Source of the DNA: Actinomycetes bacterium
GTDB lineage: Bacteria > Actinomycetota > Thermoleophilia > Solirubrobacterales > Solirubrobacteraceae
Reading direction: 5' to 3'
DNA length: 39,220 nucleotides
Assembly (NCBI GenBank): GCA_021846845.1
Contig: JAJZWB010000017.1
Span: 1 to 39,220, forward strand
Positions 7,161-15,401 of the stretch are shown piece by piece (the first letter of the stretch is position 1; every line of letters starts with the position of its first letter). The notes beneath the pieces are model-generated. The model ran no database searches. It had not been told where the DNA came from and was given only the letters and a program-made list of their open reading frames with translations. The translations under genes were made by a program, and so were the position numbers.

Positions 7161-7573
7161 GCGAGCCGTCGCCGACGATCACCGGCGGCTGTCTCTGCGG
7201 CGCCGTTCGCTTCGAGGTCACCGCTCCGTTCGTCTCCGCCCTCTACTGCCACTGCACGCGCTGCCAGCGCAGGAGCGGCACCGCCGCTTCGGCGAACGCC
7301 AGGGTCTCCGAGGACTCGTTCCGGATAGTCGTCGGCGAGGATCGGATCCGCTCGTTCAAGCCGGAGGACGGCGCCGAGAAGTGCTTCTGCGTCGACTGCG
7401 GCTCGGCGCTGTTCACGCGCTTTCCGGGCATGATCGGAGTGCGAATGGGAACGCTGGACAGCGACCCCGGCATCAGGCCCTCGTATCGCCAGTTCGTCGC
7501 GTACGCGGCGCCCTGGGAGCCGATCCCCGACGACGGCCTGCCTCGCTATCCCGAGCGCTGGCCCCCGGGCTGA
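7157..7573 (+). CDS. GFA / CENP-V domain zinc-binding protein
   Basis: A 138-residue protein of the GFA family (named after glutathione-dependent formaldehyde-activating enzyme). It has the expected two zinc sites: GGCLCGAVRF at about 10-19, CHCTRCQRRSG at about 32-42 and CVDCGSALF at about 76-84. Its ATG is inside the stop of the preceding aldo/keto reductase (ATGA at 7157-7160), so a two-gene unit is likely. Most GFA-domain proteins have no proven glutathione or formaldehyde activity, so the substrate is left open. It faces the TetR gene across 31 bp. Confidence 0.88.
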   Translation: MSEPSPTITGGCLCGAVRFEVTAPFVSALYCHCTRCQRRSGTAASANARVSEDSFRIVVGEDRIRSFKPEDGAEKCFCVDCGSALFTRFPGMIGVRMGTLDSDPGIRPSYRQFVAYAAPWEPIPDDGLPRYPERWPPG

Positions 7574-7604
7574 TCCGGTTCAAGGGCAGCGTCGGACCGA
7601 AGGC

Positions 7605-8186
7605 TCAATCCGCCTGGCGCTCCCGCACCCACTCGCAGCCTGCCGACAGGTCCTCGACGCCCATCGCGGCTGCGACGTTCAGCCACATGCCGTGGCGGAA
7701 GAAGTCGTCGACGCGCTCCGCCTCGGCCCCGGACAGCCGCTGCACATGCGTGATCAGGCCGGCGAAGCAGCCGCGGACCCGCTCGCGGATCACCGGGTCC
7801 TCGCAGGCCGCGTACGCGTGGTGCTGGAGCATCAGCACGTCGCGCTCCGAGGCGAGCATCTCGATGTAGGCATGACCCATCGCGTCGAGCGTGTCGGCCG
7901 CGTCGGGCTCGTCACCCGCCTGGAATCGCACCGCCGCCTCGGCGAACGTCTCGGCGACGCGATCGAAGCCGCGCTGCACGGCCGCCAGGAACAGCTCGCG
8001 CTTTGAGCCGAACAGGCTGAACACGTAAGGCTGCGCGACCCCGACCCGGCGTGCGATCCGGTCCACCGGCGTCCCGTACAGCCCGCCGTGCGCGAACTCG
8101 TGCACCGCGGCCTGCACCAGCGCGTCCCGGCGCTCGGCGGCCGGAACGCGCTTGCGATCAGAAGCGGATGAGTCGACGGTGGCCAT
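7605..8186 (-). CDS. TetR/AcrR-family transcriptional regulator
   Basis: A 193-residue repressor. The N-terminal TetR helix-turn-helix spans about residues 16-62 (DALVQAAVHEFAHGGLYGTP, then IARRVGVAQPYVFSLFGSKRELF); the remainder is an all-helical ligand-binding domain with Cys residues at about 138 and 148 (YAACEDPV, RGCFAG). It starts 18 bp after the MFS exporter stop on the same strand. The likely job is repression of the exporter through the ATTAGTGA half-sites at 9677-9725 (inference). A TAGGAT box 15 nt before its ATG, inside the end of the MFS gene, could give it extra transcription. Confidence 0.9.
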   Translation of the reverse strand: MATVDSSASDRKRVPAAERRDALVQAAVHEFAHGGLYGTPVDRIARRVGVAQPYVFSLFGSKRELFLAAVQRGFDRVAETFAEAAVRFQAGDEPDAADTLDAMGHAYIEMLASERDVLMLQHHAYAACEDPVIRERVRGCFAGLITHVQRLSGAEAERVDDFFRHGMWLNVAAAMGVEDLSAGCEWVRERQAD

Positions 8187-8204
8187 CTCGGTCTGAGCGC
8201 GATC

Positions 8205-9650
8205 CTACGACACGGTCGCGGCGACCTCGGCGGATGCCAGGGCGATCCCGTCGGGCTGCTGCGGGACCTGTGCCAGCGCCGCTTCGCGGGTGTTGAAGCG
8301 GACTACCAGCGGGATCAGCGCGCCGATTCCAAGCACGGCCGTCCCGACCCACATGGCGGGCACGAGGCCGTCGACGAACAGCTTCTGCGAGCCGTAGCCG
8401 CCATGGCTGGTGAACACCGTCGCCAGCACCGACACGCCCAGCACGCCGCCGAGCTCGCGGATCGCGTTGGTGGCTCCCGACGCCTGTCCGGCCTGATCGG
8501 CGCGCACCGATGCCAGCACCGCGCTGGCCGCCGGGGCGAAGACGAGCGCCATCCCGGCGCCGCCGAGGACGAACGGGGCGACCATGCTCGCGTAGGTCTG
8601 GTGCACTCCGGCCAGGGTCGCCAGCCACCCGAGCGCGATCGCCTGTGCGCCCAGCCCCGCCGCCATGAACAGCCGGCTGCCGAAGCGATCGGACAGAAAC
8701 CCGGCCAGCGGGGAGACGACCATGATCGCGCCGGTCCAGACCAGCAGCTTGACCCCGGCCTGCAGCGGCGTGTTGCCGAGCACGTTCTGGAGGAACTGGC
8801 TGAGGAAGAAGATCGACCCGAACATCCCGAAGTACATCGCCAGCGAGACCGCGTTGGTGACCGCGAACCCGCGGCGGGCGAAGAACTCCATCGGAAGCAT
8901 CGGGTCAGACGAGCGGCGCTCGACGGCGACGAACGCCACGGTCAGCGCAGTGCCGGCGGTCAGCGAGGCGACCACCTCGGCGCTGCCGAAGCCGAGCGTC
9001 TGGCTGCGGATCAGGCCGAAGACGAGCCCCAGCAGCCCCGCCGATCCGAGCGCCAGGCCGGGGAGGTCCAGCCCGCGCTCCGGGCCGTGGCTCTCGCCCA
9101 GGCGCGCCAGCACGAGCGGGACGAGGACGGCGCCGATCGGGACGTTGATCCAGAAGATCCAGTGCCAGCTGCCGAGCTGGATCACGGCGCCGCCGACCAG
9201 CGGCCCGAGCGCGACCGCGATCCCGCTGATCCCCGACCACACGCCCAGTGCGAGACCCCGCTGGTCGGGCGGGAACGCCTCGGCCAGCAGCGTGAGCGTC
9301 AGCGGCGTCGCGATCGCGGCGCCGATCCCCTGAGCGGCACGCGCCGCGATCAGCACGCTGCTGCCCGGCGCCAGCGCGGCCATCGCCGATGAGACCGTGA
9401 ACAGCGCTATCCCGGCGGCGAACATCCGCCGCCGCCCGAGCCGGTCGCCCAGCGCGGCTCCGGTCAGGAGCAGCACGGCATAGGAGAGGGTGTAGGCGTT
9501 GACCGTCCACTCGAGCGCCTGCACGGAGGCGCCGAGCGAGCGGTGGATGCTGGGCAGCGCGACGCTGACCACGAGGTTGTCGAGCACCACCATGAACAGG
9601 CCGACCGACACGATCGCGAGCGTCCAGCCACGGCTCCTCGCTGAGCTCAT
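8205..9650 (-). CDS. DHA2-family MFS multidrug exporter (EmrB/QacA type)
   Basis: A 481-residue proton-driven antiporter with about 14 membrane segments. Motif C-like and motif A signatures are visible: VVLDNLVVSVALPSI in TM1, GDRLGRRRMF (motif A) at about 67-76, and GPLVGGAVIQ near 150. The second half has SDRFGSRLF. Start ATG 9650 has AGGAGG 8 nt upstream. A strong promoter and probable operator precede it, and a TetR gene follows by 18 bp, the usual arrangement for an inducible drug or solvent exporter. The substrate cannot be inferred. Confidence 0.93.
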   Translation of the reverse strand: MSSARSRGWTLAIVSVGLFMVVLDNLVVSVALPSIHRSLGASVQALEWTVNAYTLSYAVLLLTGAALGDRLGRRRMFAAGIALFTVSSAMAALAPGSSVLIAARAAQGIGAAIATPLTLTLLAEAFPPDQRGLALGVWSGISGIAVALGPLVGGAVIQLGSWHWIFWINVPIGAVLVPLVLARLGESHGPERGLDLPGLALGSAGLLGLVFGLIRSQTLGFGSAEVVASLTAGTALTVAFVAVERRSSDPMLPMEFFARRGFAVTNAVSLAMYFGMFGSIFFLSQFLQNVLGNTPLQAGVKLLVWTGAIMVVSPLAGFLSDRFGSRLFMAAGLGAQAIALGWLATLAGVHQTYASMVAPFVLGGAGMALVFAPAASAVLASVRADQAGQASGATNAIRELGGVLGVSVLATVFTSHGGYGSQKLFVDGLVPAMWVGTAVLGIGALIPLVVRFNTREAALAQVPQQPDGIALASAEVAATVS

Positions 9651-9676
9651 CCGGATCGCCTCCTTCCATCATCGAA

Positions 9677-9735
9677 ATTAGTGAGCACCAACTGCAATGT
9701 TGGAGGCAATATAGCAGTCACTAATAATTTGTCAA
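9677..9735 (-). promoter_or_regulatory. MFS-tetR promoter and probable TetR operator
   Basis: On the minus strand TTGACA (9730-9735), a 16-bp spacer and TATATT (9708-9713) make the best sigma-70-type promoter in the window. Inverted half-sites TCACTAAT (9718-9725, in the spacer) and ATTAGTGA (9677-9684, in the leader) are perfect complements. Either half-site is placed to block transcription. The segment is strikingly AT-rich against its surroundings. The leader is about 50 nt and ends with AGGAGG. Confidence 0.82.
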
Positions 9736-9962
9736 GGAACCCGGCGACTGCGGCGGGGTAGGGCGGCCGCCGGCCGGCGCAGGTCAGGGTTGGCTGGTTG
9801 GAGGCGACAGGCCACAGGCGCGAGCAGGCCGATCCCCACGGCTCGCACAGGAGGCGCGTGATCTCGTCGCGGTCGCCGGGTCCGGCGCTGCGGATCTCGA
9901 TCGCCGCCGCCCGCCCGGGATCTCACCAGGCTCAGGCGACTGGCGGCCGACCTGGCCAAGTG
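9736..9962. other. Intergenic region without visible gene
   Basis: This stretch separates the divergent MFS and dnaE2 promoters. An open frame continues upstream of dnaE2 to 9798, but its sequence is unlike DnaE and precedes the SOS box. I see nothing else in it. Confidence 0.4.
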
Positions 9963-9976
9963 CGAACATGTGTTCG
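9963..9976 (+). promoter_or_regulatory. LexA (SOS) box of dnaE2
   Basis: cgaacatgtgttcg, identical in all 14 bases to the imuB box, ends 1 nt before ATG 9978. gaacat inside it would serve as the -10, predicting a leaderless transcript; the -35 region is poor. Identity of the two boxes makes joint LexA control very likely. Confidence 0.9.
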
Positions 9977-9977
9977 G

Positions 9978-12900
9978 ATGTACGTGGAGCTGCACTGCCA
10001 CTCGGCCTTCTCGTTCCTGGACGGCGCCTCGCTCCCGGACGAGTTGGTTGCGGCAGCGCTGGCGCTCGGACACGGCACGCTCGCGCTGACCGACCACAAC
10101 TCGGTCAGCGGCTCGATGGAGTTCGCGGTCGCCGCCCGCTCGCTCGGCCTGCGGGCGATCCACGGCGCCGAGATCGATCTCGACGAGCCGGATGAGGGGC
10201 CCGCGACCCGCCGCAGGGGCGGGCGCCGCCACCTGACTCTGCTCGTGCGCGACGGTCGCGGCTGGTCGAACCTCTGCCGCATCCTCACGCGGGCGCACGC
10301 GCGCACGCGTGATGTGCGGCCGAACGGCCCGCCGGCCGGACGACTCGAGCGTGACCGGGAAGAGCGAGGCCGGACGCCAAGCAGGTCGCAAGCTCGAGAA
10401 CCGTGCGTCCCGCTCGAGACCGTGCTGGAGCACGCCGAGGGCCTGGTCTGCCTGAGCGGCTGCGCGCTGCACGGCGTGCACGACGCGCCGACGCTTGGAA
10501 GGCTGCTTGAGGCTTTCGGCCGCCAGCGCCTGCGGATAGAGCTCCAGCGCCCCTACCTGCAGGACGACCGTGCCCGCAACCGGCGGCTGGCGCAGCTCGC
10601 CCGCCGGCTGGGGCTCGCGTGCGTGGCGACCGGCGACGTCCACGCCCACGCCCGGCGCCGGGCCCCGCTCCAGGACGCGCTCGTCGCGATCGGACTGCAT
10701 GCGACGCTTGACTCCTCAGAGCCCCAGCGGCGCGGCAACTTCAGCCACGTGCTCTGCTCGCCGCAGGCGATGGCGGCGCGCTTCGCCGAACACCCCGAGG
10801 CGGTGGCCGAGACCGCCCGGCTGGCCGACGAGCTGCGCTTCGACCTGACCAGCGACCTCGGCTACCGCTATCCGGGCTCGGAGGACGAGCAGGCCACGGT
10901 CCGCCTGGCGGCGCTGTGCCGCGCGCGGCTGGAGGACCGCTACTCGGGCTCGCCGGCCGCGGTCCGCGAGCAGGCGCGATCGCGCCTGGAGCAGGAGCTG
11001 CGGATCATCGACGCGCTCGGTCTGGCCGGCTTCTTCCTGCTGCACCACGACATGCTTGAGCTGGCGCGTGAGGTCGCACTGGAGGTGCGCGGCGCCGACA
11101 GTGCCCGGGCGCTGCTGCCGCCGGGCCGCGGGCGTGGTTCGAGCGTCTCCTCGATCGTCTGCTACCTGACCGGGCTCTCGCATGTCGATCCGATCGCGGC
11201 TGAGCTCGCGATCGGTCGGTTCCTCAACGACGAGCTGACCGCGCTGCCCGACATCGACCTCGACTTCCCGCGTGACATCCGCGAGCGGCTGATCCCCCGC
11301 ATCCACGAGCGCTACGGCCGCGACCGCTCGGCGCTCGTAGCGGCCTTTCCCACCTACCGCGCCCGGGGCGCGATCCGAGAGCTTGGCAAGGCGCTCGGCC
11401 TGCCGCCGGCGGAGATCGAGCGCGTCGCGCGCGGCAGCGAGGGATGGGACGCGCGCGAGGTCGCCCTCGACATCGAGCGCGCATTGCGTCGCAGGCCGGA
11501 GGGGCGATGGGCCTGGCTGGCGCGCCTGGCGGCGGAGGCTCACGGCCTGCCGCGCCACCTCTCGCAGCACTCAGGCGGGATGATCGTCGCCACCCGGCCG
11601 CTGGTCGACTGCTGTCCGATCGTGCCGGCGGCGATGGAGGGCCGTCAGATCTCGCAGTGGGACAAGGATTCGTGCGCGGACGCGGGCTTTCTGAAGATCG
11701 ATCTGCTCGGGCTGGGGATGCTGTCGGCGGTCGAGCGCACGGTGGAGCTGATCGCGGCGACCCGGGGCGAGCGGATCGACCTGTCTCGTATCCCCTACGA
11801 CGATCCCGCCACCTTCCAGTGCATCCAGAGCGCCGACACGACCGGCGTGTTCCAGATCGAGAGCCGGGCGCAGATGCAGTCGCTGCGCCGCACCCGGCCC
11901 GAGAACCTGCGCGACATCACGATCCAGGTCGCGATCGTCCGTCCCGGCCCGATCCAGGGCGGGGCGGTAAATCCCTACATCGAGCGCCGCCAGCGGCTGC
12001 GTGCCGACCCGGGCTTCGAGGTCCCATACCTGCATCCGTCGCTGGTCCCGGCGCTGTCGGAGACGCTCGGGACGATCATCTTCCAGGACCAGGTGCTGGA
12101 GGTCGCGATCGCGTTCGCCGGCTTCACCCCCGGGCAGGCCGAGGGGCTGCGCCGGGCGATGAGCCGCAAGCGCTCGCAGGAGGCGATCGAGTCCCACCAC
12201 GAGCGCTTCATCGCCGGCGCGAAGCGCGCTCATGGGGTGGACGATGAGACCGCCGAGCGGGTCTGGGAGATGGTCAAGGGGTTCTCGGGCTTCGGCTTCC
12301 CCAAGGCTCACGGGGCGGCGTTCGGTCTGCTCGCCTACCAGTCGACCTGGCTGCGCGTCCACCACCCGCTCCAGTTCCTGTGCGCGCTGCTCAACGAGCA
12401 GCCGATGGGCTTCTATCCGCCCGACGCGCTCATCCACGAGGCTCAGCGGCGGGGGATCGAGGTGGCCGCGCCGGACGTGAACGACAGCGGGGTGGAGTGC
12501 GAGATCGAGTCAGAGCTCGCCACCTCGCGATCGGGGTCCGCCGGACCGCGCTCGGGCGCCGTCCGCCGGCGCGTCCGGATCGGGCTCGGCTACGTGCGCG
12601 GCGTGCGCGGTGAGGATGCCGCCGCGCTGGTCGCGGCCCGCCGATCCGGCGGTCGCTTCCGCAGCCTGTCGGACCTGGCATCACGGGCCGGCTGCGGCGC
12701 TGCGGCGCTGGAGCTGCTGGCCTGGTCGGGGGCGTGCGACTCCCTGGCGGTCGCGGAGGCCGCCGCGCCCGGGGTCGCCGCGCCCGGGGTCGCCGCGCCC
12801 GTTCTGCGTCCCGGCTTCGCCCGCCGCGTCGCGCTCTGGCAGCTGGGCGTCGTCACCCCCGGCCGCCGCGTCCCCGGCGGCACCCAGCTCGCGCTGGCGC

Positions 12901-13484
12901 TCGATCTACCGGCGCCGCCGTCGCTGCGCCGGCTGTCGGAGTGGGAGGCGATGATCGCCGACTACGGCGCCACCGGGCTGACCACGGGCGCTCATCCGCT
13001 GGCGCTGCTGCGCGAGCGGATCGGGCCCGGAGCGGCCACCAGCCTGGACCTGGAGCGGCTCCCGCACGGCGGGCGGGTGCGGGTGGGAGGCCTGGTTGTC
13101 GCCCGCCAGCGGCCGGGAACCGCCGGAGGGGTGGTGTTCGTCCTGCTTGAGGACGAGCACGGGACGATCAACCTGGTCGTCCCGCCGGCGATCTACGAGC
13201 GCCACAGGCTGACGGTCAGGACCGAGCCGCTGATCGTTGCGGATGGGAGGCTTGAGCGGCTCGCCGCGGGAGGGGGCGCGATCAACGTGCTCGTCAGCAG
13301 GGTCGCGTCGATAGAGCTTCCCGACCGCGTCCTCGCCGAGATCAAGGACTTCTCGCTGCTGGATGAGGGCGTCAGGCGGGAGCTGGGGCGCGGCGGCGCG
13401 GAAGAGCGCGCCGCGGCCGGGGCGCACGGGTTCCGCGCCGTCGCGCCTCCCGCGATGAGCTTCGCCTCCGGTCGCCGGCGATGA
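9978..13484 (+). CDS. dnaE2: Error-prone DNA polymerase III alpha subunit DnaE2 (ImuC)
   Basis: A 1168-residue C-family polymerase of the DnaE2/ImuC class, the catalytic subunit for SOS translesion synthesis. The PHP domain opens the protein (LHCHSAFSFLDG, His 6 and 8; later HGAEI and GDVHAH). The palm carries GRGRGSSVSS and PDIDLDFPRD with catalytic aspartates at about 427/429; the fingers contain FSGFGFPKAHGAAFG, and a C-terminal OB domain (RVRVGGLVVARQRPGTAGGV) is present. It lacks the tau-binding tail of replicative DnaE1. ATG 9978 gives the canonical N-terminus right after the SOS box. A PGVAA repeat is an in-frame 15-bp duplication near 12768-12800. Its 3' end is triplicated downstream. 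Confidence 0.96.
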   Translation: MYVELHCHSAFSFLDGASLPDELVAAALALGHGTLALTDHNSVSGSMEFAVAARSLGLRAIHGAEIDLDEPDEGPATRRRGGRRHLTLLVRDGRGWSNLCRILTRAHARTRDVRPNGPPAGRLERDREERGRTPSRSQAREPCVPLETVLEHAEGLVCLSGCALHGVHDAPTLGRLLEAFGRQRLRIELQRPYLQDDRARNRRLAQLARRLGLACVATGDVHAHARRRAPLQDALVAIGLHATLDSSEPQRRGNFSHVLCSPQAMAARFAEHPEAVAETARLADELRFDLTSDLGYRYPGSEDEQATVRLAALCRARLEDRYSGSPAAVREQARSRLEQELRIIDALGLAGFFLLHHDMLELAREVALEVRGADSARALLPPGRGRGSSVSSIVCYLTGLSHVDPIAAELAIGRFLNDELTALPDIDLDFPRDIRERLIPRIHERYGRDRSALVAAFPTYRARGAIRELGKALGLPPAEIERVARGSEGWDAREVALDIERALRRRPEGRWAWLARLAAEAHGLPRHLSQHSGGMIVATRPLVDCCPIVPAAMEGRQISQWDKDSCADAGFLKIDLLGLGMLSAVERTVELIAATRGERIDLSRIPYDDPATFQCIQSADTTGVFQIESRAQMQSLRRTRPENLRDITIQVAIVRPGPIQGGAVNPYIERRQRLRADPGFEVPYLHPSLVPALSETLGTIIFQDQVLEVAIAFAGFTPGQAEGLRRAMSRKRSQEAIESHHERFIAGAKRAHGVDDETAERVWEMVKGFSGFGFPKAHGAAFGLLAYQSTWLRVHHPLQFLCALLNEQPMGFYPPDALIHEAQRRGIEVAAPDVNDSGVECEIESELATSRSGSAGPRSGAVRRRVRIGLGYVRGVRGEDAAALVAARRSGGRFRSLSDLASRAGCGAAALELLAWSGACDSLAVAEAAAPGVAAPGVAAPVLRPGFARRVALWQLGVVTPGRRVPGGTQLALALDLPAPPSLRRLSEWEAMIADYGATGLTTGAHPLALLRERIGPGAATSLDLERLPHGGRVRVGGLVVARQRPGTAGGVVFVLLEDEHGTINLVVPPAIYERHRLTVRTEPLIVADGRLERLAAGGGAINVLVSRVASIELPDRVLAEIKDFSLLDEGVRRELGRGGAEERAAAGAHGFRAVAPPAMSFASGRRR

Positions 13485-13567
13485 GCTCGCACGTGGACGA
13501 TCGCGCCGGCGACGGGCCTCGCACGCGGACGAGCACGCCGGCGACGGGCCTCGCACGCGGACGAGCA
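13473..13567. repeat. Three tandem copies of the dnaE2 3' end
   Basis: Unit 1 (13473-13503, 31 bp) contains the last dnaE2 codons and its TGA. Units 2 and 3 (13504-13535 and 13536-13567) are identical 32-bp copies that differ from unit 1 at several positions. All begin cgccggcga and contain ctcgcacg.ggacga. Confidence 0.9.
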
Positions 13568-13590
13568 CGCCATCGAACGCGCCGGCGCGA

Positions 13591-13596
13591 TAAGGT
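13591..13596 (+). promoter_or_regulatory. -10 box of the cytochrome c gene (leaderless type)
   Basis: TAAGGT ends 8 nt before ATG 13605. No SD is present in the short gap. Confidence 0.5.
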
Positions 13597-13604
13597 GCCG
13601 GTCG

Positions 13605-14108
13605 ATGCTTACGGTGGCAATCATCGGTGGCGCCTGGCTGGTCGTCGCCATCCTGCTCATGTTGATCTCGATGCGCGGCGGTGACGCCGCGACGAGCCGG
13701 CGCGGCGTGGGCGCCGCGATGTCGATGTTCGTGGCTACCGCGGCAGTCTTCGGGATCGCCGTGCCCCTTGTGCTCCTGACCAACAATCACGCCAACGCCA
13801 GCGCCGGCGTGGGCAAGATACAGCTCACCGCCTCTGAGAAGTCCGGTCGCCAGCTGTTCAGCGAGCACTGCGCCGTCTGCCACACGCTCGCGGCGGCCAA
13901 TGCGGTGGGCAAGGTCGGGCCGGACCTGGATCTCGTGCAGCCGTCCGCGGAGCTCGTGCTGAACACGATCACCAATGGCTGCCTGCCGAACGCCTCCTCC
14001 GGCTCGGCTCAGTACTGCCTCGGCTACGGCGTCATGCCAGCCGGTCTGGTCGCGGGCCACAACGCGCAGGACGTGGCCGCGTACGTCGCGGCCGTCGCGG
14101 GACAGTAG
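13605..14108 (+). CDS. Membrane-anchored c-type cytochrome
   Basis: A 167-residue protein with two N-terminal membrane segments (about 3-22 and 39-58) followed by a small class I cytochrome c domain facing outside. Haem attachment is CAVCH at 89-93 and the likely axial Met is 144 (GYGVMPAGL). Two extra cysteines (126 and 138) flank the loop before the Met ligand and could form a disulfide. It should carry electrons at the membrane, for example towards a terminal oxidase, but no respiratory complex genes are adjacent. It follows dnaE2 but has its own -10, so functional linkage to SOS repair is unlikely. Confidence 0.88.
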   Translation: MLTVAIIGGAWLVVAILLMLISMRGGDAATSRRGVGAAMSMFVATAAVFGIAVPLVLLTNNHANASAGVGKIQLTASEKSGRQLFSEHCAVCHTLAAANAVGKVGPDLDLVQPSAELVLNTITNGCLPNASSGSAQYCLGYGVMPAGLVAGHNAQDVAAYVAAVAGQ

Positions 14109-14193
14109 CGGCGGCGAGCGGCCCCTTCGCGGAGCCTGCGCGACACCTGATCAGCCATCCGCCGACCTCGCTGTTAGGATCGCCGACCCGTAG

Positions 14194-14550
14194 ATGCAGA
14201 GCGACGAGCTCAGGACCACCGTACGTCCGGTCAGGGCGGCAGGTCCGGTCAGAGGACCGGCCTCGGGCGGCGCCACGGCTGACAGGCGCACGGTCACGAT
14301 CCGCGGTCACGGGTCGGACCGGCCGTCTGCCGTCGCGCACTCACGTGCCGCCCGGCGGCGTCCCGAGCGGCGCCACGAGCGGTCCGGGTTCCGTCCCGAC
14401 CGCGCGGCGATGTGGGCGGTGCTGCTCGGGCTGATGCTCATCGTGGCGGCCGCGACGAGCGCTCACGCGGACGTCCTGCACGCGGCCTGGCAGCAGCACG
14501 CCCACGCGGACGTCCTGCGCGCGGCCGCGCCGTCGCGCGCCCATCGCTGA
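14194..14550 (+). CDS. Small single-pass membrane protein of unknown function
   Basis: A 118-residue protein. Residues 1-70 are basic and Arg-rich, followed by RPDRAAMWAVLLGLMLIVAA (about 68-87), the start of a membrane anchor that ends in ATSAHA, and a short His/Ala-rich tail. The tail contains an in-frame duplication of HADVL.AA (period 39 bp = 13 codons). The topology suggests a basic cytoplasmic part with a short external tail, or an exported protein cut after AHA. I do not recognise a named family. TAGGAT lies 13 nt before the ATG. The coding call rests on the open frame plus the plausible anchor. Confidence 0.6.
   Translation: MQSDELRTTVRPVRAAGPVRGPASGGATADRRTVTIRGHGSDRPSAVAHSRAARRRPERRHERSGFRPDRAAMWAVLLGLMLIVAAATSAHADVLHAAWQQHAHADVLRAAAPSRAHR
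14464..14526. repeat. In-frame 24-bp duplication near a gene 3' end
   Basis: cacgcggacgtcctgc plus the next 8 bases occur at 14464-14487 and 14503-14526 with one mismatch (period 39 bp), within the last 30 codons of the small membrane-protein gene. Confidence 0.85.
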
Positions 14551-14721
14551 CCGCCGGGCGCGGCTTCGCCCCCCGGCGACTGCGGCTGTGCCCGGATGGC
14601 GCGGGCGCACGCTTACACAACCATTAGACCGGACCTGATCCGGGTTTATCGCCACCGCGTACAAAGAGTGCGCGAGCGGCCGTTGGTGCCCTGCGGGCGC
14701 AGCGGCACGAGCGCTTCTACA

Positions 14722-14738
14722 CTTATGTCGCGTAAGCT
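14722..14738 (+). promoter_or_regulatory. Candidate promoter/operator before the AhpD-like gene
   Basis: CTTA-N7-TAAG (14722-14736) is a small inverted repeat containing a possible -10, TAAGCT (14733-14738). TAAGCT also precedes the HxlR gene (15385-15390). HxlR-family regulators bind short inverted repeats of this kind, so autoregulation of the pair is possible but weakly supported. Confidence 0.35.
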
Positions 14739-14807
14739 AATGTCGAAACTGAAGGGATGAGCCCGCTCCGGGCCCATCCTCACCCTGAGGAACTCCGGTG
14801 GTCAGCG

Positions 14808-15368
14808 ATGAAGACAACCATGAGCCGATTCCAGATCCATGACGAATTGACCGCGCCGGAGGGCTCGATGGCCGTTCTGCGCGGCGCCCTCTCCTCCGGC
14901 GGGCAGCTGCCGAACTTCCTCGGCGTGCTGGCCGGGTCGCCGGCCGCGCTGCGCGCCTACGCGCGCTTTCGCTCGGAGCTGAGACACGGACGGCTGACGC
15001 TCCCGACCCTGGAGCGGATCGCGCTGGCGGTCGCCGAGCATCACCGGTCCGAGCCAGGGATCGCGATGCACTCCCGTGCCGCCAGGGCCGCCGGCCTCGC
15101 GCTCGACGAGGTGGCGCTCGCGCGCCAGTTCAAGTCCCACGACCCGCGTGAGGCGGCTCTGCTGCGCTACCTGCAGGCGCTGCTGCTGGAGGGACGGCCC
15201 GCCATGCACCTGCACGAGGAGGCGCGCGAGGCCGGCTGGGACGACGAGCAGCTGCTCGAGGCGATCGCCGCCGTCTCGCTGGAGAGCTTCACCGCGATGA
15301 TCAACGTCGCCGGCGACGTGCCGGTCGACGGCTCAAGCGAGTCGACCCGCGCGCTGGAGGCGGCATAG
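14808..15368 (+). CDS. AhpD/carboxymuconolactone decarboxylase-like protein without CxxC
   Basis: An all-helical protein of about 186 residues with the AhpD-like fold pattern: LRAYARFRSELRHGRLTL, then RIALAVAEHHRSEPGIAMHS and RAAGLALDEVALARQFKSHD. In alkylhydroperoxidase relatives the segment after the helix reads as a Cys-x-x-Cys-type centre followed by His; here it is SEPGIAMH with no Cys, so peroxidase activity through this centre is not expected. ATG 14808 is chosen; ATG 14820 (MSRFQIHDEL) is equally plausible, and an in-frame ATG 14757 is possible but has poor SD spacing. An HxlR regulator lies 33 bp downstream, probably cotranscribed. Confidence 0.8.
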   Translation: MKTTMSRFQIHDELTAPEGSMAVLRGALSSGGQLPNFLGVLAGSPAALRAYARFRSELRHGRLTLPTLERIALAVAEHHRSEPGIAMHSRAARAAGLALDEVALARQFKSHDPREAALLRYLQALLLEGRPAMHLHEEAREAGWDDEQLLEAIAAVSLESFTAMINVAGDVPVDGSSESTRALEAA

Positions 15369-15401
15369 CCGCGGAGGGGAGCGTTAAGCTCTGCGTCCGC
15401 G

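Noticed and set aside
9798-9977. Longer N-terminus for DnaE2
   Set aside because: The PHP domain starts at MYVELHCHS, and the upstream part would place the SOS box inside the coding sequence.
13481-13684. 67-codon ORF overlapping the dnaE2 stop by ATGA
   Set aside because: It consists mainly of the 32-bp repeats and runs into the cytochrome c gene in another frame; no domain. Kept only as a parallel to the DUF6504 chain.
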